Shown here: piece after piece, positions 1 to 5,727 of the stretch
Numbering within the stretch: the first letter of the stretch is position 1
Layout: the number at the start of each line of letters is the position of its first letter
DNA from: Eubacteriales Family XIII. Incertae Sedis bacterium
Lineage (GTDB): Bacteria > Bacillota > Clostridia > Peptostreptococcales > Anaerovoracaceae
Length of the DNA: 6,206 nt
Direction of reading: 5' to 3'
Assembly (NCBI GenBank): GCA_031263875.1
Contig: JAISEX010000275.1
Span: forward strand, 1 to 6,206
Made by a program: the position numbers and the translations under genes
The notes under the pieces: generated by a model
The model's database searches: none
Told to the model about the DNA's origin: nothing
Seen by the model: only the letters and a program-made list of their open reading frames with translations

Positions 1-1127
1 GCTATGCCGTACAGCGGATTTGCCTGGCCGAGAAACCCCGCGCGCGGCTCCGCGTACGGCGTGGTCAGGACGATCGGCACGGTTTCCGTCTGCCCGTAAG
101 CCTCCTTGATGCGGATGCCCGTTCGCGCCAAAAACTCATCATAGACGGATTCGTTCAGCGGTTCGCCCGCGGACGTCGCGTATTCGAGCGCCGACAAATC
201 ATACTTGCCGAAGTCAGCCGTTATCAGGACGCGGTAGACGGTCGGCGGCGCGCAAAACGACGTGACGCGGTGTTTCGCGAGCATTTTGAGCAACCTGGAC
301 GGGACCAGCTTCTCGTGGTCGTAGACGAAGATCGCCGACCGCGTCAGCCATTGGCCGAACAGCTTGCCCCAGATCGCCTTCGCCCAACCCGTATCGGAAA
401 GCGTAAAATGTATGCTGTCCGGGCGGAGGTTGTGCCAATATTTTGCCGTCACGATATGCGCGAGCGGGTAGGCGTGATTATGCACGACCATCTTCGGATA
501 GCCCGTCGTGCCGGACGTGAAGTAGAGCAGCATCATGTCCTCGTTTGCCGTTACGCGCGGCAGCTCGAGCCCATCGAGGTGTTCGGTAACGCCGCTGTCG
601 AATAGCTCCCAGTTATCCGCGAGGCCGTCATTCACGCCGCCGATCCGTATATAACGCTGCACGGAGGGCGATTCCGCGCGCGCGCCGTCCGCGGCCGCCA
701 GCACATGCTCGTCATCCGCCGCCACTATCGCGTTGACGGACGCCGTCTTGTTGCGGTAGACGATATCGTCCGCCGTCAAAAGGTGCGTCGCGGGTATGGC
801 GACCGCCCCTATTTTGATAAGGCCGACGATCGCGAACCAGAACTGCACGCGCCGCTTCAGTATCAGCATCACGCGATCGCCCTTGCCGATCCCCAGGCTC
901 CGGAAATACCGGGCCGCCGCGTCCGAATAGCGCTTCATATCGCCGTAGGTATAGCTGCGCGCCCCGCCGTCGTCACTGTCCCACAGCAGGCACAGACGCT
1001 CCGGTTCCTCAGCCGCGACCGCGTCGACGCAGTCAAAGCCGAAATTGAAATTCTCCGGCACCGTTACGCGAAAATTATCGCGAAAGTCCTCGTAAGTCTT
1101 GTAATCTTCGTGATCAAAAATTTTCAT
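1..1127 (-). CDS. AMP-forming acyl-CoA synthetase (acetyl-CoA synthetase-like), 5' part, cut by left window edge
   Basis: This enzyme family activates a carboxylic acid with ATP to an acyl-adenylate and transfers the acyl group to CoA in the cytoplasm. The 375 visible residues contain the adenylation core. The ATP-binding P-loop TSGTTGYPK lies at about residues 204-212, preceded by LLYF; SDTGWAK at 244-250 is typical of the acetyl/medium-chain acyl-CoA synthetase group; SAGEPLN is at 319-325 and YGQTET at 344-349. Family members have roughly 550 residues, so the hinge and C-terminal lid with the catalytic lysine lie outside the window. The ATG at 1127 is preceded by GGTGGAG six bases upstream; in-frame TTG and GTG codons 12-15 bases further up are possible alternatives. 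No frameshift is seen. The substrate (acetate, propionate, medium-chain or aromatic acid) cannot be decided from this part. The gene faces away from the other genes and shows no operon partner in the window. Confidence 0.93.
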   Translation of the reverse strand, partial: MKIFDHEDYKTYEDFRDNFRVTVPENFNFGFDCVDAVAAEEPERLCLLWDSDDGGARSYTYGDMKRYSDAAARYFRSLGIGKGDRVMLILKRRVQFWFAIVGLIKIGAVAIPATHLLTADDIVYRNKTASVNAIVAADDEHVLAAADGARAESPSVQRYIRIGGVNDGLADNWELFDSGVTEHLDGLELPRVTANEDMMLLYFTSGTTGYPKMVVHNHAYPLAHIVTAKYWHNLRPDSIHFTLSDTGWAKAIWGKLFGQWLTRSAIFVYDHEKLVPSRLLKMLAKHRVTSFCAPPTVYRVLITADFGKYDLSALEYATSAGEPLNESVYDEFLARTGIRIKEAYGQTETVPIVLTTPYAEPRAGFLGQANPLYGI

Positions 1128-1204
1128 ATCGTTCTCCACCAACTCGCCACCTCTCTTTCCAGCGCCCACTTTACGCAGCGCCGATCCACCCGCGTTTCCG
1201 TATT

Positions 1205-1234
1205 ATTAAACCATTAAAGGCACTTTGATTGCAA
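1205..1234 (-). promoter_or_regulatory. Candidate promoter of the acyl-CoA synthetase gene
   Basis: On the minus strand TTGCAA (1234-1229) and TTTAAT (1210-1205) are separated by 18 bases, a fair match to -35 and -10 boxes. They lie in an AT-rich island just upstream of the gene and would give a leader of about 70 bases. The -10 is not canonical, so this is a tentative call. Confidence 0.38.
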
Positions 1235-1298
1235 ATCGAATCGCAGGCAAATGTTCTGATTGCGGGCGCGCACCGTATTTTCAACCGCGCTTGATACC

Positions 1299-1457
1299 GT
1301 GGGCGCATGGGGCACTCAAATGATTTTGTCAGTAACTCGTGAAACGATCATGCGCGAGCATTCATGAAAACGGCCGCTTATTTTTGAGTGCCCCACCGGG
1401 CTTTCCGGGGCTTCGGCCGCTTCGCGGCTGCTGCGCACCCCTTCAATCCCTTGCGCG
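1299..1457 (+). repeat. Structured repeat family, copy A (head plus middle)
   Basis: The copy opens with GTGGGCGCATGGGGC (1299-1313). A 13-bp perfect inverted repeat (1308-1320 with 1383-1395) encloses a 62-base loop. The 22-base GC-rich core at 1390-1411 follows, then a small GCCGC/GCGGC hairpin, then a 32-base middle block at 1426-1457. The same head, core and middle recur in this window at 1975-1804 (minus), 3639-3757 and 5795-5969. No tail unit follows copy A directly; instead the opposite-facing tail of the next copy comes. The family is not one I recognise. Confidence 0.85.
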
Positions 1458-1645
1458 GGACACGTGCGAACTTCCCTGACGTCCTATTAAAATAGTCATT
1501 ATGGGCTGATGCCGCTTCCCATCATCGCCACCACTGCAGACGTTCTCTCAGCAAGTAACGGCACACCGAGCCACAACTCAAGCGGGCCACATCTCATCGC
1601 CCGCATTCCGACCCTGCGCCCCGGCAATAACGGTTCAGTGCTACT

Positions 1646-1666
1646 ATTCCGTGACAAGCACGGAAT
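1646..1666 (-). repeat. REP-like palindrome
   Basis: A perfect 8-bp stem (ATTCCGTG and CACGGAAT) surrounds a 5-base loop, read CTTGT on the minus strand. It has the same design as the palindrome at 3782-3802, with stem and loop lengths conserved and one stem base pair changed on both sides. It sits just beyond the tail of the minus-strand repeat copy. Short palindromes of this general type are common extragenic repeats in bacteria. Confidence 0.7.
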
Positions 1667-1684
1667 GATGACGATGGCGGGCAC

Positions 1685-1975
1685 GGATGACGGCACGGTG
1701 ATGAGGCTCACGTCGCGGCTGGTTCTCGCGCAATTTGGTGCTTGTGCGATAAAATAGTTCGCCGTATGAGGATGAATGTGTCGTGGACTTTTCTCGCCTT
1801 TCACGCGCAAGGGATTGTAGGGGTGCGCAGCAGCCACGGCGCGAATGTCGCCGCACGGTAAAGCCGAGAGTTAGAAACGGCAGCGGTTCACAATCTGCGC
1901 GTTCGCAATAAGCGCCGGGGCCGGAGCAAAGCGGAGCCCCGAAAAGCCTGGTGGGGCCCCGCCCCATGCGCCCAC
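1685..1975 (-). repeat. Structured repeat family, copy D (head without loop, middle, tail)
   Basis: Read on the minus strand, the copy starts with the perfect reverse complement of the copy A head (1975-1961). The 22-base core follows at 1957-1936, matching copy A at 20 of 22 positions. The 32-base middle is at 1835-1804, 31 of 32 identical to copy A. A 113-base tail lies at 1797-1685 and is collinear with the tail at 5998-6110. Unlike the other copies the head runs straight into the core, so the roughly 60-70-base loop is missing. About 90 bases of unrelated GC-rich sequence separate core and middle. Confidence 0.82.
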
Positions 1976-2065
1976 ATCACATCAAAATGTGCCGCAATAA
2001 CGCATATGCAAAATTATTGAAAACGATATTGATGTTAGATGTTATCGGATGCGCGTATTACCGGC

Positions 2066-3112
2066 TCACTGCCCCGCGCTTGAACTCTCCGCAAGCTCAG
2101 GCTTCGTCCCGATCGGGAGCTGCGCCAAAATGACCGCCGCGAACATCAGAACGCAGCCGAGGATTTCGCGCCCCGACATTTTCTCGCCGAGAATGATCAT
2201 GCCGCCGATAACGCTGAACACCGATTCGAGGCTCATAATGATGGCCGCTTCCGAGGGGTTCGCGTATTTCTGCCCCACGGCCTGCAGCGTAAACCCGATG
2301 CCCGTGGACGCGATGCCGGCGTAGAGTATCGAAACGAGCACGTCGCTCACCGCCGCGAGCGTCAGCGGCGCGGGATTGAAGAAGCCATCGAAAAACGGCG
2401 CGCAGATAAAGGCGGCTGCCCCCGCAAAGAGAAATTGCAGGGCGCAGAGCTTCAGCACGTCGGATTGGTTGAATTCCCGCACGAAATGGTCGATAGCGTA
2501 TACGTGCGTCGCCCAGCCGAGCGATCCGATCAGCACGATAAGATCGCCGGGCGCTATCTGCATATCGTTTGTCACGCAGAGGAAATAAAGGCCGCCCGCC
2601 GCGATCAGCACGCTGACCCACGTGTTCCAATGCGTCTTGCGTTTGAGGATAATGCCGAGGATCGGCACGAGTACGATGTAGAGCGCGGTCAGAAATCCCG
2701 ACTTGGACGCCGTCGTCGTCACCATCCCGACCTGCTGAAAATTGCCGGCGAAAAACAGGATGCCGCCGCAGAGCGCGCCCGCCTTTATCAGCCGCATACG
2801 CGAAGCGGCCGGCGGAGCGTCCGGTTTCGTCTGCGGCGTTTTTTCGCCCGCATCAGGAAGCGGCGTTCCCGCAACCCCGCCGGAAAGCTGCCGGCGCGAC
2901 CGGATCTTACCCACGACCTGCGTCAGCGCGATAATAAAAAACAGCGTCAGCGCCCCGAGCAGCATACGCGCGCCCGAAAAAAAGAACGGCCCGACGCTCT
3001 CCATGCCCGCCCGCTGCGCGACAAAGCCCATGCCCCAAACAAACGCGGTAAAGGTCAGTATGCTTGTGGACAACGCCACATTACGTGTTTTCGTGTTTTT
3101 CTGCTGCGTCAT
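2066..3112 (-). CDS. EamA/DMT family transporter
   Basis: This is a predicted integral membrane transporter of the drug/metabolite transporter superfamily. The 348 residues contain about ten hydrophobic segments in two EamA halves. The first half has segments near 12-35, 41-65, 110-130, 136-156 and 163-181; the second near 187-205, 217-240, 250-272, 287-308 and 314-332. The NPSEAAIIMSLESVFS stretch at 285-300 followed by GGMIILGE is a hallmark of the second EamA half. A charged, proline-rich linker (about 68-108) between segments 2 and 3 makes the protein some 40 residues longer than usual. The ATG at 3112 overlaps the end of the upstream repressor gene by 32 nt and has only a weak GAGAG-type ribosome binding site, so translational coupling is likely. 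Substrates of this family (amino acids, nucleosides, metabolites, drugs) cannot be read from sequence. The overlap with a metal-dependent repressor hints at metal-linked regulation, but that is inference. Confidence 0.92.
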   Translation of the reverse strand: MTQQKNTKTRNVALSTSILTFTAFVWGMGFVAQRAGMESVGPFFFSGARMLLGALTLFFIIALTQVVGKIRSRRQLSGGVAGTPLPDAGEKTPQTKPDAPPAASRMRLIKAGALCGGILFFAGNFQQVGMVTTTASKSGFLTALYIVLVPILGIILKRKTHWNTWVSVLIAAGGLYFLCVTNDMQIAPGDLIVLIGSLGWATHVYAIDHFVREFNQSDVLKLCALQFLFAGAAAFICAPFFDGFFNPAPLTLAAVSDVLVSILYAGIASTGIGFTLQAVGQKYANPSEAAIIMSLESVFSVIGGMIILGEKMSGREILGCVLMFAAVILAQLPIGTKPELAESSSAGQ

Positions 3113-3485
3113 TATTTCTATCTCTCGCCAACCAGGACTTCATACGGTCAAACGATTCGTCGCTGATAATATGCTCGATGCGGCAAGCATCCTCGGTCGC
3201 CGTTTCGCGGTTCACGCCAAGCGCCCTCTCGAGATAGTCGGCAATAAAAACGTGCCGTTCGTATATTGCGGAGGCGGTCTTATTCCCCTGCTTCGTCAGA
3301 GTGATGATCCCGTCTTCGTCTATTTTAATAAAGCCCTCGCGCTTGAGTATCCCCATAGCGCGGCTTACGCTCGGCTTCGAATAACCGAGCTCGTTCGCAA
3401 TATCGATCGAACGCACGCTGCCCGTGCGCTCCTCGAGTATCAATATCGTCTCCAGATAATTTTCACCTGACTCGTATATCTTCAT
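3081..3485 (-). CDS. DtxR/MntR-family metal-dependent transcriptional repressor
   Basis: A 134-residue cytoplasmic DNA-binding protein. Members of this family dimerise, bind Fe2+ or Mn2+ and then repress metal uptake or related genes. A winged helix-turn-helix is visible at about 20-62, with SIDIANELGYSKPSVSRAM as the helix-turn-helix. The metal-binding and dimerisation half follows, with H78 and the CRIEH motif at 101-105. Length fits the short, MntR-like branch without an SH3 domain. By alignment from memory, the site residues are N9, E12, H78, C101, E104 and H105: Glu12 is as in MntR, Cys101 as in DtxR, and Asn9 replaces the Asp or Met of the model proteins. ATG 3485 is preferred because MKIYESGENYLETI is the usual family start. 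A GTG at 3506 with AGGGG five bases upstream is an alternative. The gene is first in a two-gene unit with the EamA transporter. Which metal it senses is unknown. Confidence 0.92.
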   Translation of the reverse strand: MKIYESGENYLETILILEERTGSVRSIDIANELGYSKPSVSRAMGILKREGFIKIDEDGIITLTKQGNKTASAIYERHVFIADYLERALGVNRETATEDACRIEHIISDESFDRMKSWLARDRNNDAAEKHENT

Positions 3486-3494
3486 AATATAATT

Positions 3495-3509
3495 ATTGTA
3501 GCACACAAT
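3495..3509 (-). promoter_or_regulatory. Extended -10 promoter and possible operator of the repressor-transporter unit
   Basis: On the minus strand TGC followed by TACAAT (3503-3495) forms an extended -10 element. A TTTACA lies upstream but 21 bases away, too far for a standard -35. The same bases form an inverted repeat ATTGT-AGCAC-ACAAT (3495-3509), a possible autoregulatory site. Transcription would start near 3488, only a few bases before the ATG at 3485, so the message would be leaderless or nearly so. Confidence 0.45.
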
Positions 3510-3581
3510 CGCCCCTGCGTGTGTAAACTGCCGTGCCGAAATTTTCGCCAGCGGGAAATGGCGCGAGGACACGTCATTGTC

Positions 3582-3618
3582 ATTGCGGACAGCGAGCGAG
3601 GCGAGCGTGATCCGCAAT
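3582..3618. repeat. REP-like palindrome with GCGAG-rich loop
   Basis: ATTGCGGA (3582-3589) pairs perfectly with TCCGCAAT (3611-3618) around a 21-base loop rich in GCGAG. It is preceded by GTC and followed by CCCCCAGA, the same flanks as the palindrome at 3782-3802, so both belong to one loose class of short extragenic palindromes. It lies immediately left of repeat copy B. Confidence 0.65.
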
Positions 3619-3638
3619 CCCCCAGATCAAGATATCCT

Positions 3639-3757
3639 TTTGGGCGCATGGGGCTGTCCTCGCGGGTTATCTATAAAAACATCGCAAAACCTTCCGTCGC
3701 ATTATTTTCCACATTTTTCCCCAATCTTCAAGACAGCCCCACCGGGCTATCCGGGGC
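3639..3757 (+). repeat. Structured repeat family, copy B head
   Basis: The 19-base segment TTTGGGCGCATGGGGCTGT (3639-3657) is identical to that of copy C. The stem pairs 3649-3658 with 3732-3741 (10 bp perfect) around a 73-base AT-rich loop. The 22-base core follows at 3736-3757, differing from copy A by one base. The loop is clearly related to that of copy C but heavily substituted. The head continues into an altered middle and tail region up to about 4255. Confidence 0.83.
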
Positions 3758-3781
3758 AATTCCGCTTATGCTATCGCTGTC

Positions 3782-3802
3782 ATTCCGGGCTTGCCCCGGA
3801 AT
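3782..3802 (+). repeat. REP-like palindrome nested in repeat copy B
   Basis: A perfect 8-bp stem (ATTCCGGG and CCCGGAAT) surrounds the loop CTTGC. An 8-bp inverted repeat AATTCCGC/GCGGAATT (3758-3765 and 3839-3846) flanks it on both sides, so it appears nested in the larger repeat where copies A and C have their middle block. It matches the design of the palindrome at 1646-1666. Confidence 0.72.
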
Positions 3803-3866
3803 CCCCCAGACCGGAGTATCTATGCAAATGCTTTTTTCGCGGAATTTCCACTCCTATCCCTTGGCA

Positions 3867-3898
3867 GAGGTACAGGAGCTTCAGCTCCGTTGTACCTC
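3867..3898. repeat. Strong hairpin (14-bp stem, TTCA-type loop)
   Basis: GAGGTACA pairs with TGTACCTC, and inside it GGAGC pairs with GCTCC around TTCA, with a two-base bulge on the right arm. It is followed 10 bases later by a second hairpin of similar build. Neither is followed by a T run, so neither looks like an intrinsic terminator. Similar hairpins are typical of REP-type extragenic repeats. Confidence 0.6.
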
Positions 3899-3908
3899 GC
3901 ACATCGAG

Positions 3909-3936
3909 GAGCGCAGGGCTTTAGCCCGTGGCGCTC
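3909..3936. repeat. Strong hairpin (GAGCGC/GCGCTC, TTTA loop)
   Basis: GAGCGC pairs with GCGCTC; an inner GGGC pairs with GCCC around TTTA, with a small asymmetric internal loop (one base against three). It forms a pair with the hairpin at 3867-3898. GGGCTTTAGCCC palindromes are a frequent core of REP elements in other bacteria; the link here is by resemblance only. Confidence 0.58.
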
Positions 3937-4003
3937 TACCGTGCGCGGGACATGCGCGCCATTCCCCCGCCGTCCCGCACTATCAATCATTACAGTCGCA
4001 AGC

Positions 4004-4255
4004 CGCTCTCAACATGCGAGAAAAGCCTACGACACGCCCCTCCTTCCTCCGGCGTCCTCCTTCCTCGCACAAACGCCCTTAAAAGCGGGCAGGCAGGACA
4101 TTACACAAGCGTCCTTCCCCCGCCGTCCCCGCTCTCAACATGCGAGAAACGCCCACGTCACGCCCCTCCTTCCTCCGGCGTCCCCACCTCTCACATAACC
4201 CAAAACCTCGCGCGGGCGAAAGCCCAACGCAAACCCCCTCTCCCCGCCGTCCGCC
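4004..4255 (+). repeat. Tandem duplication of the repeat tail unit (copy B tails R1 and R2)
   Basis: Two 54-base segments, 4004-4057 and 4130-4183, are identical at 51 of 54 positions with a period of 126 bases. Each opens a tail unit running from GCGAGAAA to a GCCGTC-containing end: R1 at 4016-4131 and R2 at 4142-4255. The single tails at 1797-1685 (minus) and 5998-6110 have the same order of landmarks and nearly the same length (113). The end of a further diverged tail may be visible at about 3950-3978. The units are C-rich on the plus strand and do not code convincingly for protein. Confidence 0.8.
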
Positions 4256-4270
4256 TCTTATTCCCCACCC

Positions 4271-5428
4271 TTATAAAACATCAAAACCCTCTGCCTGCGG
4301 TCCCATTATCTCAGCCGGGTACAACTTATCCAACCGGCGCATCGCCGCGGCTTTACGCTCCGGCGTGGCATCGGTGTAGACGTCCAGCGTCATCTTCACG
4401 CTCGAATGCCCCAAAAGCCGGCTCAACGTCGTTATATCTATGCCCGTTTCAATACACCGCGTGGCGAAAGTATGCCGCAAATCGTGAAAACGTATCGACC
4501 CGAGTCCCGCCTTTTTCACGAGCCGCCCGAAACGGTATCTCAACGCCCGCGGTTCCGCAAAACTGCCCTTGCAGGTGATGACGTACTCATCGTCCGGACG
4601 CTCCGCTCTCTGCGCTTCCAGCCGCCGCTTCAGCGAGGGCGCCAGCGGAATACTCCGGCGGGAATACACACTTTTCGGCGCGCCGAAGACAAGTTTCGTT
4701 TTTCGCCCGCCTTCTCCTACCGCGATCCGCTGCAGCGTACTGGTGACCTGGATCATGCCCGCGTCAAAATCAACGGCGTCCCACCGCAGCGCGCATATCT
4801 CTCCAATGCGCATACCGGTGTAGAGCGCGATAGGTACGGCAAGCCCAAACTTGTCGCGCGCCGCGGCCTTTTCCAGCTTCCGCTGCTCCGGCAAACGCAG
4901 CGCCGCGACCGGGACCGTATCTTTCTGCGGAAAACTTACGCCGTTACAGGGGTTGATAAACGCCATACCGTCCGTCGCCGCTTTCATGATCCGATTAAAC
5001 AGCCCGAGGACATTACGGGCCGAATTGACCGATATTTTCGTTTTGAAAAGAGCGTCCGCATAGACCCGAACGTCATCACGGGTAAGACTATCAAGCGCGT
5101 ATGGGCCGAAAGCGGGGAGCAGATGCGTTCGCATAAGACCCGTGTAAAACGCGAGCGTTGAAGGTTTGAGCGGATTGACAGCAGAAGTGGCCACCGCATT
5201 CAGCCATATCTCCGCGAACTCCGCAAACGTGCCCCGAAAGCCGTCGATCTCGTCCTGCTGCCCGGGGCCGAGATGTTTGAAAGTCAAGACGCTTTCCCTT
5301 ACCTCGCCGTATCTATCCCCGTAAATATACCCGTAGATCAGCTTGCCGTTTTTCTTCTTATCTTTAACATACCGGCCCTCCCAACGCCCGTCTTTGCGCT
5401 TGTAGATATTCTCGCCTCTTTTCGCCAT
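4271..5428 (-). CDS. Tyrosine recombinase / phage-type integrase (Tn916 Int-like)
   Basis: A 385-residue site-specific recombinase that would cut and rejoin DNA through a phosphotyrosine intermediate. Three domains are visible. An N-terminal AP2-like arm-binding domain spans about 1-50 (KRKDGRWEGRYVKD). A SAM-like core-binding domain spans about 65-155. The catalytic domain runs from about 175 to 370 and has R207 (TGMRIGE), K252 (PKSVYSRRS), H315 and R318 (HDLRH), H341 (LGHSS) and the nucleophile Y351 (DVYTD). All expected catalytic residues are present and the length is normal, so the enzyme should be active. ATG 5428 is chosen because AGGAGG lies 6 bases upstream and MAKRGENIYKRKDG is the usual family start. 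No excisionase, relaxase or cargo gene is seen nearby. A GGGC-TTTC-GCCC hairpin followed by a short T run on the minus strand (about 4230-4202) could end the transcript weakly. Same-direction repeat copies flank the gene. Confidence 0.95.
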   Translation of the reverse strand: MAKRGENIYKRKDGRWEGRYVKDKKKNGKLIYGYIYGDRYGEVRESVLTFKHLGPGQQDEIDGFRGTFAEFAEIWLNAVATSAVNPLKPSTLAFYTGLMRTHLLPAFGPYALDSLTRDDVRVYADALFKTKISVNSARNVLGLFNRIMKAATDGMAFINPCNGVSFPQKDTVPVAALRLPEQRKLEKAAARDKFGLAVPIALYTGMRIGEICALRWDAVDFDAGMIQVTSTLQRIAVGEGGRKTKLVFGAPKSVYSRRSIPLAPSLKRRLEAQRAERPDDEYVITCKGSFAEPRALRYRFGRLVKKAGLGSIRFHDLRHTFATRCIETGIDITTLSRLLGHSSVKMTLDVYTDATPERKAAAMRRLDKLYPAEIMGPQAEGFDVL

Positions 5429-5434
5429 AGAATC

Positions 5435-5440
5435 CCTCCT
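5435..5440 (-). promoter_or_regulatory. Ribosome binding site that sets the integrase start
   Basis: Minus-strand AGGAGG, the full Shine-Dalgarno consensus, lies six bases before ATG 5428. It decides against the in-frame ATG at 5485, which would add 19 residues (MFRALARFVWRGKKTRRDS) with no such site in front. Confidence 0.85.
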
Positions 5441-5633
5441 GGTTTTCTTGCCACGCCATACAAACCGCGCCAAAGCCCGGAACAAAAATACAAATGAATA
5501 CTACACATCGCATCTTGTGCAATATAAACGTGACCCGTTCACGATGAATTTTCACCGCGGATTAATTTTTTGGGGATTATGGTTTATTTCGGAATGCATT
5601 TTCCCGGTATACCGGATACGCGGAAAAACACAT

Positions 5634-5677
5634 AAAAAAGAGCCCATGTTTCAGAATATACGACATAAACTCTTTTT
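5634..5677. other. A/T-flanked hairpin, possibly a bidirectional terminator
   Basis: AAAAAAGAG (5634-5642) faces CTCTTTTT (5670-5677). Inside, ATGT and ACAT can pair across a symmetric three-base internal loop. The T run on either strand would suit a weak intrinsic terminator in both directions, but the GC content of the stem is low and the apical loop is long. Confidence 0.35.
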
Positions 5678-5699
5678 CGTTCTCCCATTATACCTTATT

Positions 5700-5727
5700 A
5701 TCAAGCGGAGAGCCAGCTTGATTTTTT
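5700..5727 (+). terminator. Rho-independent terminator-like hairpin
   Basis: ATCAAGC (5700-5706) pairs with GCTTGAT (5716-5722), and an inner GG/CC can extend the stem with a one-base bulge. Six T residues follow on the plus strand (5722-5727). This is a standard intrinsic terminator layout. No plus-strand gene precedes it in the window, so it may end a small untranslated transcript or be a remnant of a lost gene. Confidence 0.55.

Larger units (their letters stand above)
1128..2065. other. Gene-free stretch of 938 bp occupied by repeats
   Basis: Between the start of the acyl-CoA synthetase and the end of the EamA gene I see no credible protein gene on either strand. Short reading frames here run through palindromic repeats and have no ribosome binding site or recognisable sequence. 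The first 170 bases hold the synthetase leader and promoter. 1299-1975 is an inverted composite of two repeat copies. 1976-2065 is an AT-richer tail of the EamA transcript without a clear intrinsic terminator. No tRNA or known RNA gene was recognised. Confidence 0.75.
3486..4270. other. Gene-free stretch of 785 bp occupied by repeats
   Basis: No credible protein gene lies between the repressor start and the integrase stop. The stretch holds, left to right: the repressor promoter, a REP-like palindrome, the head of repeat copy B, a second REP-like palindrome, two strong tetraloop hairpins, and two nearly identical tail units. Reading frames through it are low-complexity (proline, arginine and serine rich) and coincide with the repeats. 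No RNA gene was recognised. Confidence 0.75.

Noticed and set aside
1128..1298. tRNA gene or riboswitch in the acyl-CoA synthetase leader
   Set aside because: No cloverleaf, T-loop motif or known riboswitch core could be found; the leader is short and explained by a simple promoter.
1499..1837. Small reading frames on both strands within the first repeat block
   Set aside because: They run through inverted repeats and REP palindromes, overlap each other, and show no recognisable protein sequence or ribosome binding site.
2435..3470. Long plus-strand reading frames across the transporter and repressor genes
   Set aside because: They mirror strongly supported minus-strand genes and show no membrane, domain or start signals of their own.
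3486..3617. 44-residue N-terminal extension of the metal-dependent repressor from an ATG at 3617
   Set aside because: The extension is translated from a REP-like palindrome and the promoter region, has no family similarity, and the family start motif begins at ATG 3485.
4004..4183. CRISPR array reading of the 54-base direct repeats
   Set aside because: Only two repeats, 3 mismatches, a 72-base interval and no cas genes; the repeat belongs to a larger tail unit found elsewhere in the window.
3519..4578. Plus-strand proline/arginine/serine-rich frames over repeat copy B and the integrase end
   Set aside because: Low-complexity translation of C-rich repeats; the distal part is antisense to the integrase gene.
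5429..5485. Longer integrase start at ATG 5485
   Set aside because: No ribosome binding site precedes it, whereas a perfect AGGAGG precedes ATG 5428, where the family N-terminus begins.
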